Positions 62,227 through 64,000 of a stretch of 64,000 nt of DNA are shown here, one piece after another. The notes beneath the pieces were generated by a model. It was not told the DNA's origin. It worked only from the letters and a program-made list of their open reading frames with translations, and did no database searches. Each line of letters starts with the position of its first letter. The stretch's first letter is position 1. Made by a program: the position numbers and the translations under genes. Origin of the DNA: Numida meleagris. Lineage: Eukaryota > Chordata > Aves > Galliformes > Numididae. Location of the stretch: contig NC_034410.1 of the NCBI RefSeq assembly GCF_002078875.1, positions 80,170,664-80,234,663 of the forward strand. The letters run 5' to 3'.

Positions 62227-62923
62227 TAAATTATATATAATTTCAAGACTGTAGGAGCATGTTTTATTAGCTGTGCCATGTAACAAAAATAATCCTCTCT
62301 CAGATTTTTTTCCTTTTATATTTTTTCTCCAAGTAGCAGCTTTGATTTTAATATCATATTTAGTGATTTTTCCCTTTGATGGCATCTTTCTTTAATAAAG
62401 AGGTTATTTCAAAAAACACCCTCTTTCTCTCTGGCAAACATACCTACACTTAAATGCTCAAATCTTAGAAAAGATAAATTATTCTAATGTATAAGGCTGA
62501 ATAACATCAGATATGCCTGTATGTAACCTACACAGATGATATAAATCGTTATATTAAAGAAACACATTAACCCTTTTATATTTCAGTGTTCCCTTTTCCA
62601 TGTAGTTTTCCATTGTAAATACAAGCAATAAAAACAGTATGATGACAGAGACATCAGATATGATACCATGGAGTCAAGCATGCATTAACACTAGAATTGT
62701 ATGAATTATTTATGTGGATAATCAACATTATGAATTCAACTCTTTATATATTTCCTACTTTTTCATATTCATTCGATTGTTAGTGTGAAGATTTTTAAGC
62801 ATCTGGGATGTTTGTAAATTGTTGATGTTAACCCTATATTACAGGTGGTATGCTACAGTTCCTCTGAGTCAGATAGTTCTTTTGTCTCCCTTGACCGGAT
62901 GCCAGAACTATACTAGTATAAAA
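62227..62923. other. AT-rich non-coding stretch
   Basis: Nothing recognised between the deleted mariner and the CR1 tail. Confidence 0.6.
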
Positions 62924-63032
62924 ATCATAGAATCATAGAATCATAGAATTAGCTGGGTTGGAAAAGACCTACAAGATCACCTAGTCCAACCATCCACCTA
63001 CCACCAATAACCCCACTAAATAATCATTAGCT
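62924..63032 (-). mobile_element. CR1 LINE 3'-tail fragment, minus strand
   Basis: Three copies of the ATCATAGA tail unit are followed by the reversed CR1 3' UTR (GGGTTGGAAAAGACCTACAA, then GATCACCTAGTCCAACCATC and CCACC), which fades out near 63032. It is only about 110 bp, a severe 5' truncation. The 3' UTR type is close to that at 35639-35842. Confidence 0.88.
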
Positions 63033-63559
63033 ACAAATAGTTAAGGAACACTCTTGTAATGTGCCCCATAATTTCTGTTCAGTGGAACCATTATATACAT
63101 ATTCATATCAATTGAGTTTGTTAATCAAACAGCACATTATTCTTGAAAATAAACTCTCCTCTCCCTTCCCCCTCTCCTTTCCCCTTCCCCTCTTTTACCC
63201 TTTCATGTTGTAGTAAAAAAAAATTGTTAAGTAAATACAACATGCTGATATTCAATTGTAAGAAAGAGAAATACATAGTAAAAGAAAGTTAGTAGATAAC
63301 AAAGCAAAGTGAACAGAGAAATACCAAGTAGAAGAGAAGAACTGAAATTCAAGCATGTTGTCTTAGAAGACCAGATAAAACTAAAAAAAGAAAAAGTTAT
63401 GGAGGCTATCATATAGAAGATACTGGCATTTAAAAATTGGAGAGATTTCTCAAATGAGAAGAACAGAAAAATACATAATACATGGCAGGTCAAATGCAAG
63501 CAGGAAATTAAAGGAGCAAAAAAGAATTTGAAGAGCATTGACTTGCAAAGGATTCTCAA
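63033..63559. other. Non-coding stretch with pyrimidine tract
   Basis: Contains a C/T-only run at about 63154-63196 (CTCTCCTCTCCCTTCCCCCT and onward) and an A/G-rich region after it. The 112-codon minus-strand frame at 63227-63565 is Phe/Leu-rich because its coding strand is T/C-rich. No motif was recognised. Confidence 0.55.
63154..63196 (+). repeat. Polypyrimidine (CT)-rich tract
   Basis: About 43 bases of C and T only, with CCCCTTCCCC-type units. On the other strand this is a G/A-rich run with several G-tracts. Confidence 0.85.
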
Positions 63560-63943
63560 ACTCATAATGAAAAGTTATTAAAATTCATCAGAATCATCCA
63601 GCTGGGGAATTGGTAAGACTGTTTGATGACAAGAGGTGTAAAAAGGGAACATGTGGATGACAAGGCTACTGAGAAGTTCAGTGAAATATTGCCTTCATTT
63701 TTACTGCATGATGCTGGGGAGGTTCCCACACCTTGTGAATTCTTTATAGCAAATACATCAGAGGACCTAGAAGAACCTGAAGTTAATACCCAGGAAGTAT
63801 TGTACAAAATAGGGGCACCAAGACAAGATGGAATTGACCTATGAGTTTTGAAGGAATCCAGAAGTTAAACTGCAGAACTTCTTACCAGTGTCTGAAATCT
63901 ACAGGCAGAAGACTATGTATCTACAGAAAAGGCTCTAAAGGGG
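63560..63943 (+). mobile_element. Probable old LINE (CR1/L3-like) reverse-transcriptase remnant
   Basis: In plus frame from 63623 the sequence reads VDDKATEKFSE, then about 60 residues later EVLYKIGAPRQDGID, followed by a stop and VLKES. The last part resembles the LINE RT N-terminal block (L..L...K..GPDGI....LK), with an acidic linker before it as in CR1-type elements. I see no closer match, and several key residues differ (GPDG reads RQDG). Left and right limits are uncertain; the right side is cut by an LTR at 63944. Confidence 0.45.
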
Positions 63944-64000
63944 TGTCAACGGTTTACGGGCGTTAGGCCCGATTCCGTGACAAAGGGGACGGGGGACCCA
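63944..64000 (-). mobile_element. LTR, ERV family A, copy 5 (cut by window edge)
   Basis: It begins TGTCAACGGTTTACGGGCGT as at 31851 and matches copy 3 closely over the 57 bases visible, including the CCGTGAC and GGGG segments. The five bases before it are AGGGG (63939-63943), the expected left half of a target duplication. Whether it is a solo LTR or one end of a provirus cannot be told from this window. Confidence 0.88.

Noticed and set aside
63227..63565. 112-codon minus-strand frame resembling a membrane protein
   Set aside because: The hydrophobic look (Phe, Leu, Ser) comes from a purine-rich plus strand read in antisense. No conserved motif was found.
1..64000. Prokaryotic features (operons, ribosome binding sites, CRISPR, IS elements) and RNA genes
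   Set aside because: Base composition, stop density, CR1, LTR and mariner content identify vertebrate nuclear DNA. I saw no tRNA-like cloverleaf, rRNA segment or CpG island by reading, although a covariance-model search would be needed to exclude small RNAs.

Overview
This window looks like non-coding nuclear DNA from a bird, most likely a galliform close to chicken. Three things point there. Many CR1 LINE fragments are present, recognisable by their C-terminal ORF2 and their ATTCTATG-type 3' tails. Two mariner elements carry the avian Galluhop-type terminal sequence (GGGCTGCTCTGAAAGTAATG). Several copies of one avian endogenous-retrovirus LTR occur. The DNA is AT-rich, with many homopolymer tracts, and stop codons are dense in all frames. 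I found no convincing protein-coding gene, tRNA, rRNA or CpG island. The open frames present (up to about 138 codons) are of a size and kind expected by chance or from transposon remains. The window is best read as intergenic or deep intronic sequence.

Layout. 1-8216: unique AT-rich DNA with one short palindrome around an octamer motif. 8217-8730: solo LTR of family A that has lost its TATA box. 9376-9490: short CR1 tail. 11338-12113: two CR1 copies in inverted orientation. 15163-15522: internally deleted CR1. 16845-17290: CR1. 23030-24342: nearly full-length but dead mariner. 28479-28774: half of a family-A LTR. 31851-32380: complete family-A solo LTR with perfect 5-bp target duplication. 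33731 and 36497: a 65-bp dispersed duplication. 35639-35842: CR1. 44872-44944: a 73-bp internally deleted family-A LTR that still has both ends and a perfect target duplication. 45118-46024: long CR1 3' half. 51173-52485: CR1 split by a 750-bp LTR of a second family (B). 61675-62226: internally deleted mariner. 62924-63032: CR1 tail. 63560-63943: faint LINE reverse-transcriptase remnant. 63944-64000: start of another family-A LTR, cut by the window edge.

The elements do not form a pathway. They record successive insertions of CR1, mariner and two LTR families, followed by decay, internal deletion and LTR-LTR recombination. The most distinctive items are the 73-bp miniature LTR, the deletion of the TATA box between short direct repeats in the first LTR, the 65-bp duplication of unknown origin, and two weak coding candidates (minus-strand frame at 37511-37790 and a splice-bounded segment near 47283-47420). 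I saw no strong evidence for a new biological system.
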